Assembly (NCBI GenBank): GCA_041481485.1
Contig: JBGPBY010000194.1
Span: 1 to 12,041, forward strand
Reading direction: 5' to 3'
Source of the DNA: JBGPBY01 sp041481485
Lineage (GTDB): Bacteria > Acidobacteriota > Terriglobia > 20CM-2-55-15
Length of the DNA stretch: 12,041 nt
Positions 1 through 7,100 of this stretch are shown here, one piece after another. The notes under the pieces were generated by a model that did no database searches, was not told the origin of the DNA, and saw only the letters and a program-made list of their open reading frames with translations. The position numbers and the translations under genes were made by a program. Numbering within the stretch: position 1 is the first letter of the stretch; each line of letters begins with the position of its first letter.

Positions 1-95
1 CAAGTAACGATATTTACTTGTGGTACCCCTCACCCGGCCGCCATTTCTTGATGCCCGCCCTCTCCCGTCGGGAGAGGGATTTCTTGATTCGCATT
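1..95. repeat. Intergenic repeat copy, truncated by window edge
   Basis: The segment begins inside a hairpin tip (CAAGTAA, 5-nt loop, TTACTTG at 1-19) and continues with TGGTACCCCTCAC, a CGGCCG core and a GGGAGAGGGATTTCTT tail. The same order of blocks is found at 9677-9760. It is therefore a second, diverged copy of the right arm of the long inverted repeat at 9623-9756; the left arm lies outside the window. Both copies sit upstream of a + strand gene. Function is unknown; the copy could be a non-autonomous mobile element. Confidence 0.8.
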
Positions 96-202
96 CCTTC
101 ACATGGTCTACGACCGCCCATACGCCTGCAAATTCCGCAATTTTCTGATTCCTGCCAGTTTTGCTTCAGGTTTTCCGCATTGATGGATAGGAGGACACAT
201 CA

Positions 203-838
203 ATGCTCGCTTCGGCCATTCTGGTTCATGTCTTGATTCAGGCGATTTCCCCTGCCGGTCTCTCCTGGAATTTCTCCGGCGATGCGTTGGACCACTTACC
301 GAAAGGCTGGGAAACCCGAGGAAATTCTCGCCATGCCGTGTACCGAATTCTTGCGGATTCTGACGGCAATCGCTACCTGGCGGCGAGATCTGCCGACGAC
401 GATGTTCAATTGGGAATCCCCGTCAATCTACGTGCGGAGCAAATCCCGATCCTGTCCTGGCGATGGCGCGCATGGGTCCTGCCCCGCGGCGGCGATGAAC
501 GTCAATCCAAAACACTCGATAGTGCAGCTTCGGTCTATGCGGTGTTTGGTTCACGACTCCTTCCCAGAATTCTGAAGTATGTCTGGTCCACTTCCGTGCC
601 GGCCGGCAGTACGTTCCCGCATCCCAGTTCCAGCCGCATGGTGATTATGGTTGTCAATTCCGGCGGCGAGTCTCTCGGCCAGTGGAAGTCTGTAAGCCGG
701 GATCTTTCGGCGGACTATGAAAAGGCATTTGGATCTCGTCCGCCCAACCTCATCGCAATTGGCGTAAAAACCGATTCGGATTCCACCAGCACGACAGCTC
801 AAGCCGACTACGACGATATTCGGCTGGCACGCCAATAA
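203..838 (+). CDS. Secreted DUF3047 family protein
   Basis: The 211-residue product has a short hydrophobic N-terminus (about residues 1-18) that looks like a signal peptide, so I expect an envelope or periplasmic location. The rest matches the DUF3047 pattern as I know it: a Trp-rich strand (LSWRWRAWVLP, 84-94), an LDSAASVYAVF segment (105-115; usually DDAAARVYVVF), KYVWS (125-129), RDLSADYEKAFG (166-177) and a C-terminal IGVKTDSDSTSTTAQADYDD region (186-205) ending in a beta strand. No biochemical function is established for the family that I can name. The start is well supported by AGGAGG at 189-194, 8 nt before the ATG. It is the first gene of an apparent operon with the Cys/His-repeat protein 27 nt downstream and the membrane protein after it. 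Confidence 0.85.
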   Translation: MLASAILVHVLIQAISPAGLSWNFSGDALDHLPKGWETRGNSRHAVYRILADSDGNRYLAARSADDDVQLGIPVNLRAEQIPILSWRWRAWVLPRGGDERQSKTLDSAASVYAVFGSRLLPRILKYVWSTSVPAGSTFPHPSSSRMVIMVVNSGGESLGQWKSVSRDLSADYEKAFGSRPPNLIAIGVKTDSDSTSTTAQADYDDIRLARQ

Positions 839-865
839 CAGAAAGACTGAATGAAAGGAGACGCC

Positions 866-1465
866 ATGACAAATTTCGATATCGCCGAGGCCCTGACCAT
901 CGCCTCACGTCCTCACTGCACGAGCCGGTCTTGGAAGAAGGTTTCCTGTGCGCTGTTCGGACACAAAGTCAGCAACATTATATTTCGGTCGATGCGTGGA
1001 TCGGCAAAACAGTGCAATTGCGGGACGGAATATCTCCAGCCATTTGCAGAGACTCGGGTCTCCCACACGGTTTCCTGTTTCTTCTTCGGCCATCGTTACA
1101 CCCAAATCTCCGTACGTTCGAATCACAACGAGTACGCATGCCTGCAGTGCGGGCATCCGCTTCTGTTCAGGACGGAATCGGATCCCTATTCCCAACAAAC
1201 GATATTCATAAAAAAGGTCCGCTATTGGTGCAATCTTTTCGGACATCACGTCCATCTCGTGACGTCACGGCACGGCTTTCACGAATATGCCTGTGACTGC
1301 GGCCATTCATTTTTGAAGCCGGAGTCCGGACGAAATGTGGTGAAGCATCCGCCGATATGTCTGTTTGCAGGGCATTTTCTCCATTTCACGGAGCGGCGCG
1401 GAGAATACGACGAATACTATTGCCGGAATTGCGGACACACCTTTTACTTCGCAGCAACGTCATGA
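866..1465 (+). CDS. Protein of four tandem Cys/His (zinc-ribbon-like) modules
   Basis: The 199-residue product is built from four copies of a module of about 42-50 residues: Cys-x4-His in an F-G-H context, about 16 residues, then Cys-x(1-2)-Cys-Gly. The candidate metal ligands are C28/H33/C50/C52, C71/H76/C92/C95, C122/H127/C143/C145 and C165/H170/C186/C189. Modules 2-4 also share an EY-x-C approach to the second Cys pair. A single such module resembles the short prophage-type DUF1660 ribbon (C-x-x-F/L-G-H ... C-x-x-C-G), but I do not recognise a named four-module protein. No signal peptide or membrane segment is visible. I chose the ATG at 866 because AAAGGAG (854-860) lies 5 nt before it; an in-frame ATG at 851 would put that site inside the gene. 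Its stop overlaps the start of the next gene (ATGA). Zinc binding is inferred. Confidence 0.8.
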   Translation: MTNFDIAEALTIASRPHCTSRSWKKVSCALFGHKVSNIIFRSMRGSAKQCNCGTEYLQPFAETRVSHTVSCFFFGHRYTQISVRSNHNEYACLQCGHPLLFRTESDPYSQQTIFIKKVRYWCNLFGHHVHLVTSRHGFHEYACDCGHSFLKPESGRNVVKHPPICLFAGHFLHFTERRGEYDEYYCRNCGHTFYFAATS

Positions 1466-2019
1466 GTCCGACGGCTCTGGTGCTTTTCGTTCCACTGGCG
1501 ATTCTCTGCAATACCGTCGTGCCGGTTCCGTTTGACCCGGTGCTCATCGCGTTCGCTTCGCGCCAAAGTCCTGCGGCCGCAGCCGTACTTGCGATAGTGG
1601 GCAGCGCATGTGCAGGAATCGCCGCCGCTTTGGACCTCACTCTGTTCCGGAATCTTCGCCGCCGGGCTTCAGGCCGTTGGGTGAGGTTTCTGCCATTGTG
1701 GTCCGGTGGAGGGACATATGTGTTGACGTTTCTGTTTGCGCTCCTGCCATTGCCGTTTTCTATCGTCCGGATGGCTATGTTTCGTAATCCGCCGCGAATG
1801 ATTCCATATCAGCTCAGCGTCGCGCTCGGGCGCCTGCCGCGATATCTCGCAACGATCTATTTGTGGCGGATGATTCCATGGACGGCCGGGGGCCAATTCA
1901 TTTTTTGCACACTCGTATTGCTGATCGTGGCCTTCCACTGGATATGGAAACTGAAATTCTCTCGCGAACGCCTGGATATCGAGTTAGACGGAAAGCTCGA
2001 GGACCGGAACTGTGAATGA
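1462..2019 (+). CDS. VTT/YqaA-like (DedA-related) membrane protein
   Basis: The 185-residue product is strongly hydrophobic, with likely membrane segments near residues 4-24, 36-62, 84-102 and 142-163. A P-x-P-F-D-P entry (21-26), a Gly/Ala-rich helix, a LLPLPF loop (94-99) and a GRLPRYLA motif (123-130) resemble the VTT domain of DedA/YqaA proteins, whose members act in lipid scrambling or membrane homeostasis. The match is by eye and partial, so the family call is tentative. The ATG at 1462 gives a 4-nt ATGA overlap with the preceding gene, which argues for translational coupling; the frame is open further upstream to 1357, but that part lies within the previous gene. The 3' end overlaps the convergent APS kinase gene by 36 bp (1984-2019). 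Confidence 0.75.
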   Translation: MSPTALVLFVPLAILCNTVVPVPFDPVLIAFASRQSPAAAAVLAIVGSACAGIAAALDLTLFRNLRRRASGRWVRFLPLWSGGGTYVLTFLFALLPLPFSIVRMAMFRNPPRMIPYQLSVALGRLPRYLATIYLWRMIPWTAGGQFIFCTLVLLIVAFHWIWKLKFSRERLDIELDGKLEDRNCE

Positions 2020-2604
2020 GGGAACGAGCGGCGATGGATCACTGTGGAGATATCCGGCGCGGAGGAGCCATTGAAGAATATGATCGAGGCTCTGTTCGAC
2101 GGTCTCCGAATCGGTGTGTACGACAATTTCCGGGTTCGCCGGTGCTTCGTAGGGATCTGAAATTCCGGTAAAGCGTGGAATGTCTCCACGCAATGCCCGC
2201 TCATAGAGATTCTTCTTGTCACGTGCTACCAAATTTGCCAGCTCACACGTTACAAACACTTCAATGAACCGGTCCGGTTCGTGCATCAGGCGGACCTGTT
2301 CCCGGATTTCGCGATACGGCGAAACGGTAGCAGCAATCGAAAAGACTCCGTTTCGGCTCAGCAGGCTGCAGGTCAATCCAATCTGACGCACCTGAATATT
2401 GCGATCGCGCTTGGAATAGCCCAGGTCATTGGACTGGAGACTGCGGACCACGTCGCCATCGAGACTTTCGACAATAGCTCCACGCGAGCGAAGTTCGGCT
2501 TCGAGCCGCCTGGCAAGCGTGGTCTTGCCCACACCCGGAACGCCGGTAAGCCATATGGTCGCTGATCGATGTTGTGTCAGATGACTGGCGTCGATTGAAG
2601 CCAT
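1984..2604 (-). CDS. cysC: Adenylylsulfate (APS) kinase
   Basis: The 206-residue protein phosphorylates adenosine 5'-phosphosulfate to PAPS using ATP, in the cytosol. Diagnostic features are all present: Walker A GVPGVGKT (21-28; most relatives have GLSGAGKS), LDGD (48-51), LGYSKRDRNIQVRQIG (61-76), SPYREIR (95-101) containing the conserved Ser, ARDKKNLYERA (127-137) and FTGISDPYEAP (145-155). About 20 residues after the core domain (186-206) are extra and not recognised. GAGGAA just before the ATG (minus strand) supports the start. It diverges from a sulfotransferase gene across 54 bp, so PAPS is probably made for that enzyme. No sulfate adenylyltransferase (CysDN or Sat) is in the window. 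The 3' end overlaps the convergent membrane protein gene by 36 bp. Confidence 0.93.
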   Translation of the reverse strand: MASIDASHLTQHRSATIWLTGVPGVGKTTLARRLEAELRSRGAIVESLDGDVVRSLQSNDLGYSKRDRNIQVRQIGLTCSLLSRNGVFSIAATVSPYREIREQVRLMHEPDRFIEVFVTCELANLVARDKKNLYERALRGDIPRFTGISDPYEAPANPEIVVHTDSETVEQSLDHILQWLLRAGYLHSDPSPLVPSFTVPVLELSV

Positions 2605-2658
2605 ATCTTCCTCGATGGTAACGTGGGGCCGTCAGGGTCAAGCGAAAGTGTGGGAAAT

Positions 2659-3534
2659 ATGTCGAACAGGCAAATCTTATTTGTTCTGGGAATGGGGAGG
2701 TCGGGAACGTCTGCCCTGACGAGAGTCCTCTCGTTGTGTGGTGGACAATTGCCCGAAAATCTTCTTGGCGCTACCGACGCCAACCCCACGGGTCACTGGG
2801 AGCCCATGGACGTCTTGATGCTCAACATCCGGTTTATGGAACGCCATGGATCGACCTGGTTCGATCCGACGCTACGCCTTCAATCGGGCTACTCGGTCGG
2901 AGAGGAAAAAAGGGAAGAGTATGTCCTCCAAATCCACACGCTTCTGAAATCTTTTCCAGGCGAACCTTTCCTCATTATCAAGGAGCCTCGAATCGCAGCT
3001 CTCGCCGAATACTGGTTTGAAGCTTGCGCCCGTGCGGGATTCGAAATCAGAGTCGTGATTCCGGTTCGACATCCCGATGAAGTGAGCATGTCGCTGGCAA
3101 CTCGAGATGGCGTGTCTGCGGAACTGTCCGGGATGCTTTGGCTGAAGTACAACTTGCTTGCCGAGCGCCATTCACGGCGCTTTCGACGCGCCTTTGTGGA
3201 ATATCCGAATCTCATCGCCGACTGGAAACGCGAGATTCGCCGAATTTCCGGACATCTTGCGATTGAACTGAATCCGGTTGACGAACAGATCGATCAATTC
3301 ATTGTTGAAAAACTCTATCGACAAAGAAGCGATGGAAAACCGAGAGACATGTTCAGCCAGGGATGGACCAGTCAGGTTTACGCCGCATTTTCCGCCGCGG
3401 CACGGGACGAAGCTTTCGACGAAGCGATGCTCGACTCCGTGTTCGCGGCATTCCAATCCAACGAGCATATGTTCCGGATTTCGCGCGACGACTATCAATC
3501 TCGGTTTGCCCCACAGCCCGGTCCCGCCCTGTAG
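2659..3534 (+). CDS. PAPS-dependent sulfotransferase
   Basis: The 291-residue product transfers sulfate from PAPS to a hydroxyl or amino group of an unknown acceptor. The N-terminal GMGRSGTSALTRVL (11-24) is the 5'-phosphosulfate loop. An IKEPR motif (107-111) and the 3'-phosphate region RHPDEVSMSL (137-146), followed by an acidic/basic FVEYPNLIADW segment (179-189), are typical of bacterial sulfotransferases that modify polysaccharides or other glycans. The acceptor cannot be read from sequence. The ATG at 2659 places the P-loop-like motif at the usual distance from the N-terminus; an in-frame GTG at 2623 would add 12 unlikely residues. The ribosome site is weak (GGGAAAT). The divergent neighbour makes the co-substrate PAPS. 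The stop codon (3532-3534) lies inside the inverted repeat at 3529-3610. Confidence 0.88.
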   Translation: MSNRQILFVLGMGRSGTSALTRVLSLCGGQLPENLLGATDANPTGHWEPMDVLMLNIRFMERHGSTWFDPTLRLQSGYSVGEEKREEYVLQIHTLLKSFPGEPFLIIKEPRIAALAEYWFEACARAGFEIRVVIPVRHPDEVSMSLATRDGVSAELSGMLWLKYNLLAERHSRRFRRAFVEYPNLIADWKREIRRISGHLAIELNPVDEQIDQFIVEKLYRQRSDGKPRDMFSQGWTSQVYAAFSAAARDEAFDEAMLDSVFAAFQSNEHMFRISRDDYQSRFAPQPGPAL

Positions 3535-3610
3535 GCGCGGTCTATGACCGCGCGCAATTGAGAGGCCTGCAACCCTCCGAATTGTGGGCGGTCATAGACC
3601 GCCCCTACAG
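3529..3610. repeat. REPIN-like inverted repeat (two palindromic arms)
   Basis: Two 31-bp arms in opposite orientation (3529-3559 and 3580-3610; 28 of 31 positions agree) are separated by 20 bp. Each arm is itself palindromic around GGTCTATGACC. The right arm is identical, reverse complemented, to 12004-12034. This is the architecture of a REPIN: paired REP palindromes that are copied by RAYT transposases. No RAYT gene is in the window. The left arm supplies the last codon and stop of the sulfotransferase. The element may also stabilise the 3' end of that mRNA, but there is no U-tract for an intrinsic terminator. Confidence 0.85.
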
Positions 3611-3714
3611 TCGGAATCGCATTCATTCATAATGGAATTCAAACCGACCGTAAAATAGACTTCGCCACAGACCATCCCGTCAATAAGATCAGGCAGACTC
3701 CGCAATGAGCTGAG

Positions 3715-4110
3715 TTACCAACTGCTGGTGATTGCCAGTAAAAACAGCTTGGCCGCACTCAGCATTCCAGCGGTAATCATGATCTTCCAGCCCTTGCGCG
3801 CAGTCTCCTCTCGCAAATAGCCTGACATCGGCCCGTTCCGCTTTTCGTCCGGGGGATCGGGGAAGAGAAAGTAGGCACCGCTCACAATGGCCACGAACGA
3901 AATCCCGAATATAAGGAACATCGTCAGGTTGCGTAATGGTTCCGGCCACTGCGACGTCAGCAGGGGATTGCGAAGATGTACAGTCCATATGAAAACCGTC
4001 ACCAGCGCTCCCGTGACAGCGACAACAGAGCGGTTTTTCCGATTCGCTTTGTCAATGTGCCCGATCGAATTCGAAAGCGCTGAAAACAGATAGTCGACCA
4101 AACGCGGCAT
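3715..4110 (-). CDS. Small hypothetical membrane protein
   Basis: I do not recognise this 131-residue protein. It has three hydrophobic stretches, near residues 28-46, 62-83 and 108-127, separated by a short loop and by a charged segment with PDPPDEKRNG (85-94). The N-terminal 27 residues are amphipathic and basic. I chose the ATG at 4110 because AGGAG lies 6 nt upstream on the minus strand; a GTG at 4128 in the same frame would include that site. It is divergent from the Usp-like gene across 50 bp, so the two may share a regulatory region, which would loosely tie it to the K+ locus. It is the best coding candidate in this interval: good ribosome site, membrane-like composition, and no competing gene. 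Confidence 0.7.
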   Translation of the reverse strand: MPRLVDYLFSALSNSIGHIDKANRKNRSVVAVTGALVTVFIWTVHLRNPLLTSQWPEPLRNLTMFLIFGISFVAIVSGAYFLFPDPPDEKRNGPMSGYLREETARKGWKIMITAGMLSAAKLFLLAITSSW

Positions 4111-4160
4111 CACACACTCCTGAAGCACCAGAACTTTAATTCAATCCTGATGTCTTCTTT

Positions 4161-4691
4161 ATGACTTCCTTATGGACGAAACCCTACGCTCAATCAGGTT
4201 TGAGTATGCAGAGAGCACAGCCATCCACGGTTCCCTTTCAGGCCACCAAAGGTAATTCCAAATCGTGCCGAATTCAGCTGTTTAATCCGGACCTGGGAAA
4301 ACCCGGACGCCTTCGCATCCATGTCCTTTACACAAATTTCAGAGATACGCGCATTGCCCTGAGGGCCGCCGTGGAAATGTCGTCTCAGCTGGAATCCGAA
4401 ATTGCCCTGATTGTTCCACAGATTGTTCCATTTCCTCTTCCTCTGGAAGATCCCCCCGTCCCGCTGGAATTCGCAAGCGAGCGGATTCGAAGTCTGGCCG
4501 AAAGTACCTCGGTGGAACTACAGGGCTTTATTTATCTTTGCCGAAATCCTATGGACACATTGATACAGGAACTGCCACCGCACTCGGTCGTGGTGATTGG
4601 AGCGCGAAGGAACTGGCCCTTCGGCCAATCCAAGCGCCTGGCACGTGGGCTTCGCCGCAACGGGCATGAAGTGATTTTGGCAAATGAGTAA
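4161..4691 (+). CDS. Small universal-stress-like (UspA fold) protein
   Basis: The product is up to 176 residues. After a low-complexity N-terminus (about 1-48) it has an alpha/beta layout: strand LRIHVLYTN (51-59), a helix with RIALRAAVEMSSQL, strand IALIVPQIVPFPLPL (81-95), a second helix, strand GFIYLCRN (121-129), a helix, strand SVVVIGARR (142-150) and a basic C-terminus with EVILANE. This resembles a Usp fold, but I see no canonical ATP-binding G-x2-G-x9-G-S/T motif, so nucleotide binding is uncertain. The start is ambiguous: the ATG at 4161 has no clear ribosome site, while the in-frame ATG at 4206 has AGG 7 nt upstream and keeps the whole fold. Its stop codon lies in the Shine-Dalgarno of the next gene, implying translational coupling to the permease, whose tail also looks Usp-like. 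Confidence 0.78.
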   Translation: MTSLWTKPYAQSGLSMQRAQPSTVPFQATKGNSKSCRIQLFNPDLGKPGRLRIHVLYTNFRDTRIALRAAVEMSSQLESEIALIVPQIVPFPLPLEDPPVPLEFASERIRSLAESTSVELQGFIYLCRNPMDTLIQELPPHSVVVIGARRNWPFGQSKRLARGLRRNGHEVILANE

Positions 4692-4695
4692 GGAG
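4690..4695 (+). promoter_or_regulatory. Ribosome binding site setting a TTG start
   Basis: AAGGAG lies 6 nt before the TTG at 4702 and overlaps the stop codon of the upstream Usp-like gene (4689-4691). The paralogue at 9412 has the same AAGGAG followed by TTG, and the two proteins align residue for residue from those TTGs (MSNDTRTAGTKVVVAS and MSRSERSSATKVVIAS). This decides against the in-frame ATG at 4684. Confidence 0.85.
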
Positions 4696-4701
4696 ACTAT
4701 C

Positions 4702-6963
4702 TTGTCGAATGATACCCGGACCGCTGGAACAAAGGTCGTTGTTGCCAGCACCGTGATGTTGTCGTTTATTTCCTTCTGGCACGCCGCTTCGATTGTTCTG
4801 AACGATCTCGGTTCATCGGTTTACTATGCCGGCGGCATCGCCGAAGAGGCCATCGGTAAGAGTGCGCCGTGGTTCATTCTCGGCGTGATGTTGTTCAGCT
4901 TCGCAGTCCGTTCCGTCTACATGGAAAGCAGCAGCATGTTCGTGCGCGGCGGCGTTTATGTGGTCGTCCGCGACGCCATGGGACCATTCGTTGCGCGTCT
5001 TTCCGTTTCCGCACTTCTCTTCGATTACATTCTGACGGGGCCCATCAGCAGCGTCAGCGCGGGACAATACCTGGGCCGTCTGCTGAATGACGCCGGAAGT
5101 CATTTCGGTTCGAACTTTCAGGTTCCGCCGAATCTGTTTGCGGTGGTGTTCGCGGTCCTGGTGACGGCATATTTCTGGTGGTGCAATATCAAGGGCCTGC
5201 CCGAGTCTAGCCACAAGGCGCTGCGCATCATGCAGATCACGACAGTCATGGTCGTCACATTTCTCATATGGTGCGGTCTGACATTGATTCTGCGCGGACC
5301 GGCACAGATTCCGCCGGCTCCATTGCCATCGAATTTGAAATTCAGCAATGAGGGCCTGGGGTGGTTTGCCACCGTTTCATGGCTGAAAGGTCTTCCGAGC
5401 ATTGCTTCAGTGGCCATGATGATCGCGGTCGGGCATTCGCTGCTCTCCATGAGCGGATTTGAAACGCTGGCGCAGGTCTACCGCGAAATTGCATCTCCCA
5501 AGTTGAAAAATCTGAAAATCACGGGAAACATCGTGTGCACCTATGCGTTGATATGCACGGGCGGTATCACACTGCTGGCGGCGATGATCATTCCGGATTC
5601 CATCCGTATCCAGTATGCCGACAATCTGCTGGGCGGACTCGCGATGTATTTATCGGGACCGCTTCTGCTTCGGCTCATCTTCCATACATTTGTCGTGGTC
5701 GTTGGCGTGATGATACTTTCCGGCGCCGTTAACACCTCCATCATTGGGGCCAATGGCGTCATGAACCGTGTTGCTGAAGACGGCGTGCTTCACCCCGCGT
5801 TCCAGAAACCGCATCGCAAGTTCGGAACGACTTACCGCATCATTGGATTGATTGCGCTTCTTCAATTGACGACCATTATCCTGAGCCGCGGAGAGATCTA
5901 CCTGCTGGGAGAGGCGTACGCGTTTGGTATCGTCTGGAGCTTCTTCCTGAAGGCGCTCAGTGTTCTTGTTCTGCGGTTCCAGCGCAAAGATCAGGAATAC
6001 AAAACACCGTTCAATTTCTCGATCGCCGGCCGCGAAATTCCGCTGGGGCTGATGGGAATTACGATGGTGCTCTTCTTTGTTGCCATGGCGAATTTGTTCT
6101 CCAAGCGAATCGCAACGATTTCAGGCCTGACTTTCATGCTTGTGCTCTTTGTGATCTTCACCATATCCGAGCGCCTTGGGCGCAAGGAAAAGCACAACGG
6201 GTTGGAGCAATTTAATCTGGATATGCGCCCGGAGGTTTCGAATTCGGCGATCGGGGCGCGCCCGGGCTGCATTCTGGTTGCCGTGCGGGATTACACCCGC
6301 ATGCACCATTTGCAGGCAGTTCTTCATAAGACAAACACCAGGAAACAGGATTTCGTTGTGGTCACGACACGAAACATGTCGTCGCGAACCGGGGAAACCG
6401 ATCTCACTCAGGATCAGCTCTTCACCACTTACGAGCAGGAGTTGTTCAGCCGGGTTGTTTCAGTCGCAGAGAAGGAAGGCAAGCCTGTGGAGTTGCTTGT
6501 CGTGCCAAGCATCAATCCGTTCGATGCACTGGTTCAAACGGCGGCGCTGCTGCAGGCGTCACGTCTGGTGACCGGAGTTTCAGCAAAAATGGATTCTCAT
6601 GAACTCGCACGGCAGATCGGACAGTCCTGGGAACGCCTGCCGGAGCCGCGGCATCCGTTCTCTCTGGAAATTATCTCGCCGGACAGGCCCTCGCGATTTG
6701 TGAACCTTGGCCCACATCGGCCGAGGCTCTGGCCCGAAGACATCGATGTTGTGCACAACGTCTGGCTGGAACTCAGCGATCAATTTGGGGCAAAGATGCA
6801 TCATCGCGATGTTGTGGGGGTGGCGCTGCGGCGCATGGTGCACGATCTTCAGGAAGGTCATCGCGCCGAAGTGATGGCGGATATGGCAGAGGAACTGGAG
6901 CATCATCGGGAAGTTCCGGCCGAAGCAGATTTGGATCCCGACGAAGAACGCGCGGTAAGCTGA
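4702..6963 (+). CDS. KimA-like APC superfamily permease with cytoplasmic Usp-like tail (probable K+ importer)
   Basis: The 753-residue protein has an N-terminal APC-type membrane domain (about 10-490, roughly twelve hydrophobic segments) and a soluble C-terminal part (about 515-745). The TM1 region reads IVLNDLGSSVYYAGG and TM3 reads SALLFDYILTGP. D35, Y42, D108 and Y109 fall where I recall the K+-site Asp and Tyr residues of Bacillus KimA (D36, Y43, D117, Y118). The TM6-like GFETLAQVYREI (252-263) fits APC carriers. The tail contains a strand CILVAVRD (523-530), VVVTTR (552-557), LLVVPSINPFDALVQTA (598-614) and LVTGVSAK (622-629), suggesting a Usp-related sensor domain. The start is TTG (see the ribosome site entry). 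It follows the Usp-like gene with coupling and has no riboswitch of its own. The paralogue at 7169-9412 is roughly 70% identical by eye. K+ as substrate is inferred; an amino acid permease is the alternative. Confidence 0.85.
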   Translation: MSNDTRTAGTKVVVASTVMLSFISFWHAASIVLNDLGSSVYYAGGIAEEAIGKSAPWFILGVMLFSFAVRSVYMESSSMFVRGGVYVVVRDAMGPFVARLSVSALLFDYILTGPISSVSAGQYLGRLLNDAGSHFGSNFQVPPNLFAVVFAVLVTAYFWWCNIKGLPESSHKALRIMQITTVMVVTFLIWCGLTLILRGPAQIPPAPLPSNLKFSNEGLGWFATVSWLKGLPSIASVAMMIAVGHSLLSMSGFETLAQVYREIASPKLKNLKITGNIVCTYALICTGGITLLAAMIIPDSIRIQYADNLLGGLAMYLSGPLLLRLIFHTFVVVVGVMILSGAVNTSIIGANGVMNRVAEDGVLHPAFQKPHRKFGTTYRIIGLIALLQLTTIILSRGEIYLLGEAYAFGIVWSFFLKALSVLVLRFQRKDQEYKTPFNFSIAGREIPLGLMGITMVLFFVAMANLFSKRIATISGLTFMLVLFVIFTISERLGRKEKHNGLEQFNLDMRPEVSNSAIGARPGCILVAVRDYTRMHHLQAVLHKTNTRKQDFVVVTTRNMSSRTGETDLTQDQLFTTYEQELFSRVVSVAEKEGKPVELLVVPSINPFDALVQTAALLQASRLVTGVSAKMDSHELARQIGQSWERLPEPRHPFSLEIISPDRPSRFVNLGPHRPRLWPEDIDVVHNVWLELSDQFGAKMHHRDVVGVALRRMVHDLQEGHRAEVMADMAEELEHHREVPAEADLDPDEERAVS

Positions 6964-6972
6964 TTTCTGGAT

Positions 6973-6991
6973 CTGCCGCCGCTACGCGGCT
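6973..6991 (+). repeat. Palindromic repeat, family A, copy 1
   Basis: CTGCCGCCGCTACGCGGCT begins 9 bp after the stop codon of the permease. The identical 19-mer recurs at 7044-7062, and an inverted copy with one change is at 7080-7098. It is the first of a run of palindromes filling the space between two convergent genes. Confidence 0.85.
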
Positions 6992-7014
6992 GAAAAACCA
7001 GCTTGTTGAATTAA

Positions 7015-7034
7015 CCACCGGCTCACGCCGGTGG
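7015..7034. repeat. Palindromic repeat, family B, copy 1
   Basis: CCACCGGC and GCCGGTGG flank a short TCAC loop, forming an 8-bp stem. A longer version of the same palindrome is at 7101-7132. Confidence 0.85.
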
Positions 7035-7043
7035 CTAAGGAAA

Positions 7044-7098
7044 CTGCCGCCGCTACGCGGCTCGGAATGCAAAATTCTCAGCCGCGGAGCGGCGGCAG
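7044..7098. repeat. Long hairpin from inverted family A copies 2 and 3
   Basis: The 19-mers at 7044-7062 and 7080-7098 are inverted with one mismatch (TAC versus TCC in the arms). They enclose a 17-nt spacer that itself holds GAAT and ATTC. This would fold as a strong stem in either strand's transcript. It may act as a bidirectional barrier between the two convergent permease genes, though no U-run follows. Confidence 0.85.
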
Positions 7099-7100
7099 TT

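Noticed and set aside
1357..1461. Earlier start for the VTT-like membrane protein
   Set aside because: It would overlap the Cys/His protein gene by over 100 bp; the ATG at 1462 gives the common 4-nt overlap and a membrane protein starting near its first hydrophobic segment.
2623..2658. GTG start adding 12 residues to the sulfotransferase
   Set aside because: The added residues are Gly/Ser-rich and the family normally starts just before the phosphosulfate loop, as from the ATG at 2659.
3580..3620. Intrinsic terminator after the sulfotransferase
   Set aside because: The stem is strong but no run of T follows; the sequence is better explained as a REP palindrome.
4111..4160. A second riboswitch before the Usp-like gene
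   Set aside because: The intergenic space is only 50 bp and contains none of the conserved ydaO blocks.
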